From Ancylostoma caninum (Eukaryota > Nematoda > Chromadorea > Rhabditida > Ancylostomatidae), in NCBI GenBank assembly GCA_037903475.1, contig JBAJFG010000355.1, forward strand, positions 1 through 64,000: 64,000 nt of DNA, in the 5' to 3' direction. Numbering within the stretch: position 1 is the first letter of the stretch; the number at the start of each line of letters is the position of its first letter. The notes under the pieces were generated by a model. That model was given only the letters and a program-made list of their open reading frames with translations, ran no database searches and was not told the DNA's origin. Of this stretch, positions 24,701 through 33,135 are shown one piece after another. The position numbers were made by a program, and so were the translations under genes.

Positions 24701-27700
24701 AATTCCGCATGGGGAAAGTGGCGCTCGTTGACCGGTGTTCTGTGTGACAAGAAGATCCCGGACCGACTGAAATAGAAGATCTATCGTACCGTCATCCGTC
24801 CCGTTGCTCTCTATGGCGCCGAATGTTGGTGCGCAACCAAGGAAGTAGATCGTCGCCTCAGCGCTATGGAGATGAAGATGCTTCGCTGGATGGCTGGAGT
24901 AACGCGGCTCGATCGAATGTGCAACGAGGACATCAGAAATCGGTTTGGCGTTGCGGCGATATCTGATAAACTTCGCGAAACTCGTCTGCGATGGTATGGC
25001 CACGTTTTGCGTGCCGAGGAAGGAACCGTCCGCAAAGTCGGCTTCGATCTCGAAGTCTCCGGCAAACGGCCAAAAGGTCGACCAAAGCAACGCTGGCTTG
25101 ACACACTCCACGCCGATCTTAAGCTAACTGGTATCCACCCGGACCAAGCGCGCGATAGGGCTAAATGGCGTCAACAGACCTCTAGAGCGGACGCCGCGAC
25201 TGAACGGGACAAACGCTGAAGAAGAAGATGTTTGTACTGGTGCATGCGTCACTCACTACTACTTTGGAAACAGCGTCGTGTTTTCTGATTCAACAAGTTT
25301 CTTGTGTTTCCACAACAGAAATTCGTGTAATTGCGACTAGACAATACAGTGATGAAGGAGACATTATAAGCTAGATCATAAAGCTTGCACTACCTTCTTG
25401 AGATCCGGTTCGATATCGTTGACTATGTCGACAAATATGATTCCTACTATCTCCTTCGGCTCATCTAGACGCTGAAAATGAAGGAATAATTCGTATCGTT
25501 TCGTTCGTGCGTCAAGAGTGAGCGGCGGCTCTTATCAGCCGGTCTCATATCTTCATATAAGTGTTTCTTTTTTTCTCTTCCAAATCTGAGAACTTCTTTC
25601 GTTCCACATCGAATACCCCTAAAGAGCCCTTTCCTCTTGATTTTCACATTATAGGGTTTTCTTTGCTCGATATTACTAACGGTCACTGGCTGGGTTGTCC
25701 CATTGTGCTCTCTTATTGACTTTTCGATCAACTTAGTGGTCTCACTTTCGTCAATTATGCCAAGATCTTGCAATTCGACTAAGATGTTAGGGTTTTCCAG
25801 TGCGCAAGCTATCTCTCAATCATTTGATGTTGACAGCAGTAACAAGGAGGCTTCCACACGGATAGATTACTCCAACTTGGCTGCTGTGGACATCATGAAA
25901 GCTATGTTAGTGATGAATGAGAACCCAATCATGGAAGAAATAATTAATGAGCTAATGTCAAAATATTGTCAGGATTGTCGGCAAACTATTCATGAGGATA
26001 AGAAAGCTAGAAGCATTATTATTGGTGGACTACCTAAGGCCGCCCCCGATCTTCCTCCATGAGCGAAACAGTTGCAACTTGAGGAATAGGTACAGTGGAC
26101 GTCAGTGGCGTTGGCCCATCCGCGGCTTCGAGAAGGTGGTCGCACAACCGCGTCGCGCGCGCACTAACCGAGTTTTCTATTATGCTATTTCTAGCAGCTT
26201 TTCTACCCGACTTTAAGGGTTTTCGACCAGATCGGAGAGGAGAGAGCCAAGAAATAGTATCCAGACGACACCGATCCTAGCATGCGCGGCGCGATTGCGC
26301 CGCCTCTTTCTCAGGCCGTAGATGGGCCACAGCCATTGCCGTCCACTGTAAGTTCAGTGCTGGATATTCTGAATGTAGAATGCCGACCAGTCAAAACCTA
26401 TCATATAGGAAGAGGCAGTGAGGGCAGACATGGACTGGTGAAGGTAGTCTTGCCTTCTAGGTCTCATTGGAGGACTGCCCTTTCTAACTCTCACCATCTT
26501 CGGAATTCTGATTTTAAGAAGGTTCCTGTACGTAGAAGTATGAATCCTGCTGAGTTACAAGAAGATGGGGCTCTGAGGCAAGAATGCTACGAGCGCAATG
26601 GACAGTTGGGAAGTAGAGTCTGGGTTGTGTACCGGGGCGAGCTGCGGCGTGTTCAAGATCTTTCAGTCAATCGGGATGCGGGAAACGCCCAACTCGGCAC
26701 GGATCGCACCCAGACATAGGATGTAGTCTTTTCAATGCTCGAAGCTGCTTAAAAAATGCATCACCTACATTACTTTTTGAATAAATATGAGCCCGATCCA
26801 ATTTTAGTAACGGAGACCTGGTTATCTTCAAAAATAGTCAACGCTGAAATCATTGCGAATCTTCCATACAAAATTTTTCGAATAGATCGGAAAAATCGTA
26901 CAGGCGGCGGGGTATGTTGTCTTGCGAAGCATTACCTGAATTTGTCTGCCATTGCGTCTCCTCCCTGCTTCAGCTCCGATCTTCTGCACCTCGATGGAAC
27001 AGATTCTAATTGTTCATGCATGTTTCGAATTATTTTGGTATATAGGCCACCCAACTTGTGTACTGCCCATGACGAGCAACTCATCGATTTGCTATTTGAT
27101 CTCTGCTCAGTTAATGGGCAGCTGATCATATTAGGAGATCTTAATCTTGACGTTGACTGGAAAACGATGAAAGCTATTAGTCTTAATTCTAAGCAGTTTT
27201 TGGAATTTGTGGAGTGCTGTGGTCTAACACAGGTCGTTGGCGAACCTACTCGAGGTGAATCAATTCTAGATGTTATCCTTACATCTACACCAATTATAAA
27301 CTACATTACAGTTTTGCCAGCTTTTGCCTCTTCAGATCATAACATCATCTGCTTTGATAGTCATGCTGCATTTGCACAACCGATTGAGCCACCGTTACCA
27401 AATTTCAACCAGGCCAACTATGCTGCTCCCTTGTCATACTTTTTTCTTCGAATGATTGGTGGAGCGTTTTCCTTGATTACGTCTCTGTTGATGACGTATA
27501 TGAAAGGTTCTGTCGCACTACCTATGGAGAGTTACAAAAGTATGTTCCCTTTAGTCCAACGAAAAGTGTTAAAATACGTTATCCTAACCATATCAGAAAT
27601 TAAATCTCTCAGAAAGCTCGCCTGTTTCACACCTTGCCAAATCCTCTGACCATCATGAGTATGATAGGATATGTTTCGAGTTGGACCGTCATTTAGAAAA

Positions 27701-30417
27701 GTTTTTAGCTAGTCAGGTAAAACGAATGACATTGAAACCAGACAAAAAGCCTGTTTTTTCTTGGATTAGACGAACTTTAAAACTACCAAGCAAAATTCCA
27801 GTACTACAAGATGAGTCAGGAAATTGTTACGTTGATGACCTCAGCAAAGCTAAAGTTCTACCTAAATTCTTCTTTTCGGTTTTTTGCCTAATTTCGAGTG
27901 GTTTCCTCAATAATTTCTTCGACCTTCGCCAGCAAAATTCTGAATGTCTTAGTAAAAACCATGGTTTACCCTGATGACATACTCGCTGCTCTGAAAAGTC
28001 TGAAATGCTCCACATCTTCTACTTACGACGGGATACTCCAAATATTACACAAAAAATGTGCTACCTCACTGTGCAACCCCTTAGGCATAATCTTTAACAT
28101 CTCTCTTCTACTTAGCAAAGTTCAAGAAGAAAATTCTTGTGTAGTGTCTACATTTCGACCAATAAGCATCACGCCAGCCCCCGTTAAAGTCCTGGAGAAG
28201 ATTATACAAGCTAAAGTAGTGGCGTGGTTAACGGAAAAGAAAATTATCCTTCCCTAACAGCACGGGTTCATGGGTGGTGCTTCAACTGTCACTCAGTTAG
28301 CAGACTGTATTTTTGACTGCAGTACCGTTATGAACAAAGGTTATTCCATTTATTTTGGATGGTGGATGTCATTTATTTTGATTTCTCTAAAGCCTTTGAT
28401 AAAGTAAACCACGGAAAACTGCTTTTTGAGCTCAGACAGCTGGGAATTGGAGGGTCAACACTGAACTGGTTCTGATCGTATATGTGTGATAGAAAAACGT
28501 GTGTGAGAGTGGGAAATTGTTTTTCTAAACGTTATGCATGCACTAGCGGGATACCTCAGGTAGGTGCATTGTTACATCTCCTATTTGTCGTCTATAGCTA
28601 TGATTTGCCTGCTATACTGGTTAAGCATCATTGTATAAAAGTTATGTGCAGGTGATGTTAAAGTCTATGGAATTTATAGTCGGGAGAATAGAGCTCAAGT
28701 CTACCAAGCGTTGACTCAGTTCATTTCTAACATAATGGATTGGGCTTCCACATGGGACATCCCTGTTCACCTTGATAAAACATCGGTATTTCATTTGGGG
28801 AAGAGTCCAAAGATGCAATACAGGACTAATGACCACATACTTCGTGGGTCTGATGAGGTGCGCGACCTTGGTGTATCTTGATTGTCCAGCGTCCCGCTAC
28901 ACGGCTACATGATAAGCGACCCTTTTTGGACGTAAGAATTTCCGTGAGTGCTGTCTTAAGCCATTGGCTTGTACTCGGCCAATCGGTTCCACGAGGGTGG
29001 CCGGTATACCCGTGTGTCGAAGCTCCGACAGGCTCCCATGACCCCTGACGTGGCGATATAATGTATCATAGCCGGCTGATGCAGGTACCTGCTTTTGGCT
29101 TTTGTGCAGGCTTTCTATTCGGATTAACTAGCTCTTCCAGCTGAATAAACCTTTCTGAACAACAGCAGTGGTTGGAGTGCAATGGTAATCATAATTCTGT
29201 AAGTTGCGGTTGTTGCATTTTCAAATGAAGAATTCCATAGGTACCTTGAGTATCCTTTGTCTAACGTTGTTTTGTTGTTTCTTTTACTCATGTTCCTCTT
29301 TCATATTTCCTTCTTTTCGTTTAATTGTTATTGTCTGTATTCTGTTTTCTTTTATCTAGCACTGTAACATATTAAATAAATAAATGAGTAATAAGGAAAT
29401 GAAGTGCGTAGCACCCCTTTGTGGCTCGAATGAAAAGAGATGGCGACTTGCTCATCTGTAACGATCGTACAATTTCTCAAAAGCAGCACCCGTGTGAAAA
29501 TTTTCGTGCTTGAGATTATGCTGCATTCCAAACTTTGGAGGGAGGTTGAACTCATATTTCGTGCTAAATTGAGCAGAACATCATAGTGCTGTATAAGTGC
29601 TTTTGTAAACATAGGTTTGTTCTTTTCTTAATGTTCTTGGCTTGGTCACTGAAGAAGAATACACGCAACGGGCGTTTACTACATAGTAGTGACGGAGCCT
29701 GCGTAAAGTGGCACATCGTCAGAGGAGAGGGTGGAGCTGGGTTCCACTTTGCATTGGAGTATTTTCGCTGGTAGCTCATCCTTCACGTTGTAACGATACG
29801 CTGTCAAACTACCAACCACTAGGTGGGTGGAGGGGGATTCATCATCTATCCTACTTTCCGTTTTCATGAGCAAAGACAGTAAATAGAGGAAAGATCTTGT
29901 GCGTTCTGCGCCGACGATTTTAAGGATGGGCTTGTTCCTCAACAGCATGTTAACCGGTTGAGTTTATTCTCAGAGGATATCTGTTACACTCAAGGCTGTT
30001 CTACGTCAGCTATCAAGCCTCTCATGCTACTCGTCCTCAGGAAAAAATCTCTAAAATACCTGGAAGGTTTCCCTCAAGAGAACTCTCTCCTTCTTGGTCA
30101 GTCCTGTCTCGAACGGATTTTCCGAGTCGTTGCCAACCCACGAGGCACCAACTTGCTGGAAAGAAATCGAATACCGTTGAACGCGGGGAAACGAGTTCTA
30201 CCTTCACTTACCACCTTCTTTCGTCTAGGCCCGCACAGTGCTGAACCCATCACCAGGGGCACATCACGAGTGGGTCCAATGCAGTAAGGATCTGGCAAAC
30301 GACTACAGGCTCTGCAAAAAGGCCAGTTATGTAGGGAGACTATAAGAAGCAAACAACATACAACGGACGAGTAAGAGCTGAACAAGTACTGTGAGCGTTC
30401 AACTTGTCCTTGGTATG
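12582..30417 (-). CDS. Nematode globin gene (nine exons, introns full of transposons)
   Basis: Exons (minus strand, 5' to 3'): 30362-30417, 30212-30311, 30060-30155, 25394-25471, 19885-19977, 14295-14380, 14130-14229, 13908-13996, 12582-12756. Joined, they give 873 nt, an exact multiple of three, with no internal stop and matching phases at every junction. Residues 1-70 form an N-terminal extension. The globin fold starts near 71 (LTKKERVLLRETFQ, helix A). CD1 Phe is near 112, the candidate distal E7 His is 131 (PKFGGHVARF), and the proximal F8 His is 166 (GRIHVKQG). Helices G and H follow (YFEVVMNIFIERFIPFL; IADVWKRFFNLI). A basic tail of about 45 residues ends at TAA. Such proteins bind haem and oxygen or act in redox or oxygen sensing; the role here is unknown. 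The exon with the start codon lies upstream and was not found. Confidence 0.88.
13214..13317. repeat. 104-bp palindromic element in globin intron 8
   Basis: The ends are imperfect inverted copies: CATCGGAGTCCGATCCGGTC at the left and CATCGCAGTCCAATCCGGTC as reverse complement at the right, with gatacgtat-type inner repeats. Further gata(c/g)gtatcg-like pieces occur to 13500. It is probably a tiny fold-back MITE. Confidence 0.55.
13908..13996 (-). CDS. Globin exon 8 (GH loop to start of H helix)
   Basis: After a tttcag acceptor it reads ELPAPDGNEKKKVRFAQSYA then PSQIADVWK, and ends with two bases of Arg 233 at a gtgaga donor. The charged segment before SYAPSQIADVW is an insertion in the GH region. 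Confidence 0.85.
14130..14229 (-). CDS. Globin exon 7 (G helix)
   Basis: One base completes Gly 170, then FLEQNQNQLEKNYFEVVMNI and FIERFIPFLTGEQ, the G helix of nematode globins. Intron 13997-14129 follows (133 bp). The donor gtctgc is less usual than the others, but the phase fits the next exon. Confidence 0.85.
14295..14380 (-). CDS. Globin exon 6 (E-F region with proximal His)
   Basis: After the acceptor gattgcttcag it reads TTSMLGFTENLSGAWQIVRK then TGRIHVKQ, ending with GG of a glycine codon at a gtaata donor. The His in RIHVKQ is the expected haem-ligating F8 residue. The 65-bp intron to the next exon (14230-14294) is of normal nematode size. Confidence 0.9.
14381..15847. other. Globin intron sequence; no further exon seen
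   Basis: Part of the intron between exons 5 and 6. It contains a 15-base G run at 14965-14979. Small frames here lack domains. Confidence 0.4.
16125..16197 (-). repeat. tRNA-like pol III unit (pseudogene)
   Basis: Minus strand A box TGGTTGAGTGG (16180-16190) and a perfect B box GGTTCGAATCC (16136-16146) are 44 nt apart, as in a class I tRNA. However, the expected acceptor, anticodon and T stems do not pair. Likely a tRNA pseudogene or SINE head, carried inside the 15.8-17.4 kb element. Confidence 0.4.
17105..17345. repeat. 41-bp GC-rich tandem repeat
   Basis: Units begin at 17221, 17262 and 17303 (taaaatggcacgcggg...gaacaagccccgcccac), with more diverged copies to the left. The open frames across it are a by-product of base composition. 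Confidence 0.7.
17371..18477. other. Globin intron; GC-rich block at 17,660-18,180
   Basis: No exon found. The block around 17,850-18,170 is rich in cgcg and gtcgc motifs and looks like part of a dispersed repeat, but there is no second copy in this window. Confidence 0.3.
18478..19580 (+). repeat. 60-bp minisatellite array with 120-bp higher order
   Basis: From 18478 to about 19160 there are eleven or so copies of a 60-bp unit (gacacgggtccaccgatgga...), followed by degenerate, variable-length copies to about 19580. Between about 18600 and 19020 two unit types alternate (one starting gacacgggtcc, one gacgtgggtcc), giving a 120-bp higher-order repeat. Long open frames on both strands follow from a period divisible by three. 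The array lies in the globin intron between exons 5 and 6. Confidence 0.9.
19885..19977 (-). CDS. Globin exon 5 (CD corner and E helix)
   Basis: 93 nt, phase 0 at both ends, between a tttattgcag acceptor and a gtaggt donor. It reads VFGVDRAPKAAMLKMPKFGG then HVARFTDLIDQ. Phe 112 is the likely CD1 residue and His 131 the likely distal E7 residue. The other two frames contain stops. Confidence 0.9.
20510..20885 (-). pseudogene. Mariner transposase N-terminal fragment
   Basis: Minus-strand reading gives MSEISEEIRYVIFFYNKGK, then, after frame damage, a clear mariner DNA-binding segment (VKSAPHSSRPVNKILQLVEQ; REIAEEPNMNHMTVWNHLRR). This covers the two helix-turn-helix motifs and the linker. The whole catalytic DDD domain is missing, and the frame runs into the right-hand terminal repeat. 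Confidence 0.85.
20510..21064 (-). mobile_element. Internally deleted mariner, 555 bp
   Basis: Inverted ends: left TTAGGTCGTGTAAAAAGTCT, right (reverse complement) TTAGGTCATATAAAAAGTCT, each continuing with cgcg-type similarity. TA on both sides (20508-20509, 21065-21066). Only the N-terminal part of a transposase remains, so this is a mariner deletion derivative of the MITE-forming kind. It lies in the globin intron between exons 4 and 5. Confidence 0.85.
21803..25227 (+). mobile_element. RTE-clade non-LTR retrotransposon, near full length
   Basis: A 3425-bp insertion flanked by a perfect 18-bp target duplication, atgtttgtactggtgcat, at 21785-21802 and 25228-25245. It has a 5' leader of about 520 bp, one long endonuclease/reverse transcriptase frame, almost no 3' untranslated region, and ends in the short gaagaagaag tail typical of RTE elements. 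The intact duplication indicates recent insertion into the globin intron between exons 4 and 5, in antisense to the host gene. Confidence 0.92.
22327..25219 (+). pseudogene. RTE endonuclease-reverse transcriptase, two lesions
   Basis: The first part (22327-23076) is an APE-type endonuclease: IATLNVGTLTG, VQETRW, GDLNGHVG, and a QIDYVLLR end. A frameshift near 23070-23075 separates it from the reverse transcriptase frame (23114 on), which has FLDLEKAFDRVPHEVIW, HQGSALSPLLF and an intact YADD box (LLYADDVML). A single in-frame TAG at 24773-24775 interrupts the C-terminal part just before KIYRTVIRPVALYGAECW. The remaining 147 codons, including the MLRWMAG and RWYGHVLR motifs, are open to the TGA at 25217-25219. 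As written, this copy cannot make the full protein. Both lesions are small enough to be sequencing or assembly errors. Confidence 0.92.
25394..25471 (-). CDS. Globin exon 4 (B-C helices)
   Basis: 78 nt, phase 0 at both ends, between a cattttcag acceptor and a gtagtg donor. It encodes RLDEPKEIVGIIFVDIVNDI then EPDLKK. It continues helix A of exon 3 (…LLRETFQ) into the PDLKK|VFG junction that precedes the CD1 Phe. Confidence 0.9.
25703..26719 (+). pseudogene. LINE ORF1, interrupted by a MITE
   Basis: The 5' part has an N-terminal region ending KARSIIIGGLPKAAPDLPP. The 3' part reads SSVLDILNVECRPVKTYHIG, LVKVVLPSRSHWRTALSNS, VPVRRSM and RVWVVYRGELRR, the pattern of CR1-type ORF1 nucleic-acid-binding proteins in nematodes. 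Removing the 256-bp MITE and one TA (258 bp, 86 codons) rejoins the two parts in the same frame, with VSSVLDIL directly after the target TA. Besides the MITE there are two in-frame stops, TGA near 26060 and TAG near 26087. Confidence 0.75.
26093..26348. mobile_element. 256-bp MITE inside LINE ORF1
   Basis: Long imperfect inverted repeats: left CAGTGGACGTCAGTGGCGTT, right (reverse complement) CAGTGGACGGCAATGGCTGT. Similarity continues for at least 45 bp, and more weakly to about 75 bp, so that most of the element folds back. TA flanks both sides (26091-26092, 26349-26350). It is a Tc1/mariner-type MITE by its TA duplication and CAGTGG ends. The insertion is nested in the LINE, hence younger than it. 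Confidence 0.9.
26735..28880 (+). pseudogene. LINE ORF2 endonuclease-reverse transcriptase remnant
   Basis: The endonuclease is mostly open from 26756 to 27649 (ILVTETWLSSKI, YRPPNL, ILGDLNLDVDW, SILDVILTS, ASSDHNIICF). The reverse transcriptase follows with several frameshifts and stops: FRPISITPAPVKVLEKI near 28155, QHGFMGG near 28259, FDFSKAFDKVNH near 28378, and TSGIPQVGALLHLLFVVY near 28540. The motif that should be YADD reads C-A-G-D (28645-28656), two A-to-G type changes. The copy is certainly inactive. Confidence 0.85.
28881..29391 (+). repeat. LINE 3' sequence and A-rich tail
   Basis: No coding signal. It begins gattgtccagcgtcccgcta, and a similar block occurs at 62238 (gattgtccagcggccggcta). 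It ends with taaataaataaat, compatible with a LINE tail. Confidence 0.45.
29679..29948 (-). CDS. Unassigned 89-codon frame in globin intron 3
   Basis: Minus-strand frame starting MLLRNKPILKIVGAERTRSF and ending in a stop at 29679. Its composition looks protein-like, but it is not needed for the globin: exon 3 joins exon 4 in phase without it. No family was recognised. It may be a chance frame or a piece of an old element. Confidence 0.2.
   Translation of the reverse strand: MLLRNKPILKIVGAERTRSFLYLLSLLMKTESRIDDESPSTHLVVGSLTAYRYNVKDELPAKILQCKVEPSSTLSSDDVPLYAGSVTTM
30060..30155 (-). CDS. Globin exon 3 (pre-A segment and A helix)
   Basis: 96 nt, phase 0 at both ends, after a tttctttccag acceptor and before a gtattt donor. 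It reads QVGASWVGNDSENPFETGLT then KKERVLLRETFQ. LTKKERVLLRETF is the typical start of a nematode globin fold. The next intron is 4588 bp because of the LINE. Confidence 0.9.
30212..30311 (-). CDS. Globin exon 2 (N-terminal extension)
   Basis: One base completes a codon from exon 1, then CSRLPDPYCIGPTRDVPLVM and GSALCGPRRKKV. Strong signals on both sides: acceptor cctttttgcag, donor gtaagt. The segment has three cysteines and a basic end (PRRKK) and is not part of the haem fold. Confidence 0.8.
30362..30417 (-). CDS. Globin exon 1 of those found (partial N-terminus)
   Basis: 56 nt after a ttttttccaatag acceptor, ending at gtatgt, reading HTKDKLNAHSTCSALTRP plus two bases. The phase fits exon 2 across a 50-bp intron. 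It has no Met, so at least one more upstream exon is expected. This is the least certain exon of the gene. Confidence 0.6.
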
Positions 30418-32817
30418 CTATTGGAAAAAATGTCAAAGTTGGAGTAAATCTTCAGTAGTTAGTTCACAGTCACTAATTCCTCCAGTACAAGCAGATAAAG
30501 CAGATACTAGGCTATCAGAAACGTTTCCGGCCTTTGCCTGCTGATCTCATAGATTTGAAACTGTCATGTAGGGTAAAACCTTTTATGTTGTTTCGAACCG
30601 CTGATATCGCACATTTACAAACATGTAGCAAAAATTATTTTTCAATAGTTTGAGTGAAACAAAACTGGGGAAACTGTTCCGAAACTGTTAGGGGAGCCTC
30701 ATATTATAATACTATGTTATTACATTGCTATAATAAATATTTTACAATGAAATTTTACTGCAGTACTTGTCGTGGGAGTGGTTTAGACCGAAAATTTTTT
30801 GATAGAACTATGAAGATAAGTGGATTGGACAAACTAGGAGCTTATGGAAGGCGTTGTCCGTTACGTAATCCAATTTTGCAGGGTGGATCCACATCACAAT
30901 AAGAAAGATGGACACATACGTAAGTAGAACGAGATCCTTTGAATGATAACAACCAACTAATGATAACGTTCATATTCATCATATCAAAAATGAATGCAAA
31001 ATAAATGAAAAACAATGGGACGAAAAACATCAGCAAATAAAGGGTGATGCTGGATTTCAAGGTATGATCTAACACGACGCACAGGTGAGCAATCATGCCA
31101 TGTGCCGTAATTGCTACCTCAATTCTGTCTTATTCAGTGGTCTAGCGACGTGCAAAAGTGTGGAGCTCTGAGAAAGGTGGCAGTCAGAACATCATGACGG
31201 GAACAGTTTGCACCTGTTCACAGCTGCCCCACGTATTTTGTAGATACGCTGCTTTCCAAGGAATATTGGTAACCAGCACACTCGCACATGTAATTTAGCG
31301 CTGCGTCAAAATGACAAAGTGCAGAAAATGACGTATTGAAGCGTGGGACATATTTCATTAAAGAAGAGAAGATGGACTGTCACCTGTCAACATTTGTGAA
31401 AAGATGCTGACTCTTCAGCGATGTAGTAAGTTATAAGTTTCAAAAAAATTCATATTAGCTAGCAAGACAAGCTAAAAAGATTGACAAGACAATATTTTGA
31501 TTTTCCGTGAACACATAGAGAAGGTAAGATTTGAGACCATCAAAATATCATGTCTTGGAATCCACTGAAAACTATGATAGAAGAGTGCACACGAGCACAT
31601 ACATTCCGATAATCAACGGTGATGGAGAAGTAAATTTAAAGAAAAAAACAATGATCACCATTTTGTAACCACGTTTTATGTCAATAAAGCGTTTGTAGGA
31701 GTTTCGCAGGTTATCCTTGTGCTGTTCCTACACGGATACTAAAAGATCTCAGGAATTTATGGCATGCTCACATGCCTTGCTGCTTGTGGGGAAGGAGCGA
31801 GAGTAAGGGACCGAGGATATGTAGGTGGTAAATCTAAATATTTAAAATTATGTTCGTATTTAAATCGAAGAATCGCTGGCGCTACCGCTCCAGAATGGCC
31901 CACCAGTTGTGTTCTCAGGTCGTGATTATCTCAATGGTCCTATGCCTTCCCACTGTTATAGCGTGCATTACTCTCCGTGAGTCAAAAAAATGTCACATTT
32001 ACACCTGAGATTTGTATCTGTGGAGGCCTCTGAGAGCTCTAGGTATTATACATTTCCACAAAAAAAAACCAATGGCAGGTGTTGGTTGCATATACTTGCC
32101 AAGAGTAATGTCAATCACCACAAATCCCTCCAAGGGTCGTCACTGTTGCCGGATTCACTGCTTTCTATACAGGTTTCTATTTGCTTTGGCCCAATACCTC
32201 CAGTAACGTTCTTATGGTAAGAGCTGTTCAGATAATCTGTCTATTTTTAGTTTTTCTGCTTCCGATTCCGTTGCGTTACTCAATATTCGATCGTTTTTGG
32301 ATGGCACACCTTGTTGTGTATTACAAATGAATAGACGAATAAATATGTGAAGGATAGAGAACGGGAGGAAAGTTCTTTCTTTTCTGCCGTTTTCTGTGCG
32401 CTTTCAGTTAGTAGGAGCCAGTCAGTCTCAGTCGCCCCTAGGATCTTTCCATTTTTGTGTTCGCATTGTCTTGTTGGCAAGAACACCGTGCCTGGTGAGC
32501 TTTCTTTTTGCCCTAGTGACCAATTCAAGCTAGCCCAATGACGACAGATCTGGGAACCCGGGATCCACCGCTTTTTGTGAGGCCATTTCACCATCATTCA
32601 GACCTACTCATCACAGTTTGGCATGCACGCATCTCAGAAGATCACAGTGATGTCACTCAGTATTTGTCTGCTTTTCTTTTTATCCTGTTGGTGGACAATA
32701 AAGTTTTTACTTCAACAGAATGAAACCGTTTCGATGCTGTTACTGTGTAAGTAAGAAATTCTTCTCTAGGTCCTTTATCTTGAAATCGGTCCTGTATGTG
32801 GTAGGATCCTTGTTTTT
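30418..32817. other. Upstream of globin; no exon or element recognised
   Basis: AT-rich DNA with scattered short frames. The start exon and promoter of the globin should lie here or further right. A short frame with ATG near 30555 (MRSAGKGRKRF) is possible but unsupported. Confidence 0.3.
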
Positions 32818-32945
32818 TCTCTTCTTCTTCTTTAGCATTTGTCCCGTTTGTTGGCGGGGTCCGCTTTGCTGATCCCTTGATCCCTTTTATCCTGTCGTGC
32901 GCTTGGTCCAGGTGCATATCGGCTGGTTTCAGATCGGCGTGCAAA
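32818..32945 (-). mobile_element. 5'-truncated RTE 3' fragment
   Basis: On the minus strand the sequence encodes LHADLKPADMHLDQAHDRIK then GSAKRTPPTNGTNAK, matching the last 40 or so residues of the RTE at 21.8-25.2 kb (LHADLKLTGIHPDQARDRAK). It ends in the same gaagaagaag tail, seen as cttcttcttc at 32818-32830. A dead-on-arrival copy. Confidence 0.85.
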
Positions 32946-32969
32946 GATAGTTAACACATACAAAAAGTG

Positions 32970-33135
32970 GCCTCGAATATTCGAATATCGGATATTCGAG
33001 CCCATTGGAACCATTCCAACGAATGTATAATATTTGAACTGGAAATTTTGAAACTGTTCGAATTTGAATATTCGAATATGATGGTCTCCGAATATTCGAT
33101 TATTCGAAGACCATCATATTCGAATAGTTTCAAAC
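32970..33135. repeat. Palindromic TTCGAATA-rich cluster
   Basis: Contains a perfect 18-bp inverted repeat (33070-33087 and 33108-33125, arm attcgaatatgatggtct) with a 20-nt spacer. Flanking tttgaaact(g/a)ttcgaa sequences extend the symmetry, and further gaatattcgaata palindromes lie at 32978-33000. Confidence 0.7.

Larger units (their letters stand above)
25700..29391 (+). mobile_element. CR1-like LINE, degenerate
   Basis: About 3.7 kb in two-ORF order: ORF1 (25.7-26.7 kb), then endonuclease and reverse transcriptase (26.75-28.9 kb), then about 500 bp of 3' sequence ending in a taaataaataaat tail (29374-29386). ORF1 is split by a MITE, ORF2 has many stops and shifts, and the catalytic YADD is altered. 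The 5' boundary is approximate and no target duplication was found. It fills the globin intron between exons 3 and 4, in antisense to the gene. Confidence 0.8.

Noticed and set aside
29679..29948. An extra globin exon in intron 3
   Set aside because: Exon 3 joins exon 4 directly in phase 0 and gives a continuous globin fold; inserting this frame would break helix A-B and needs a frameshift.
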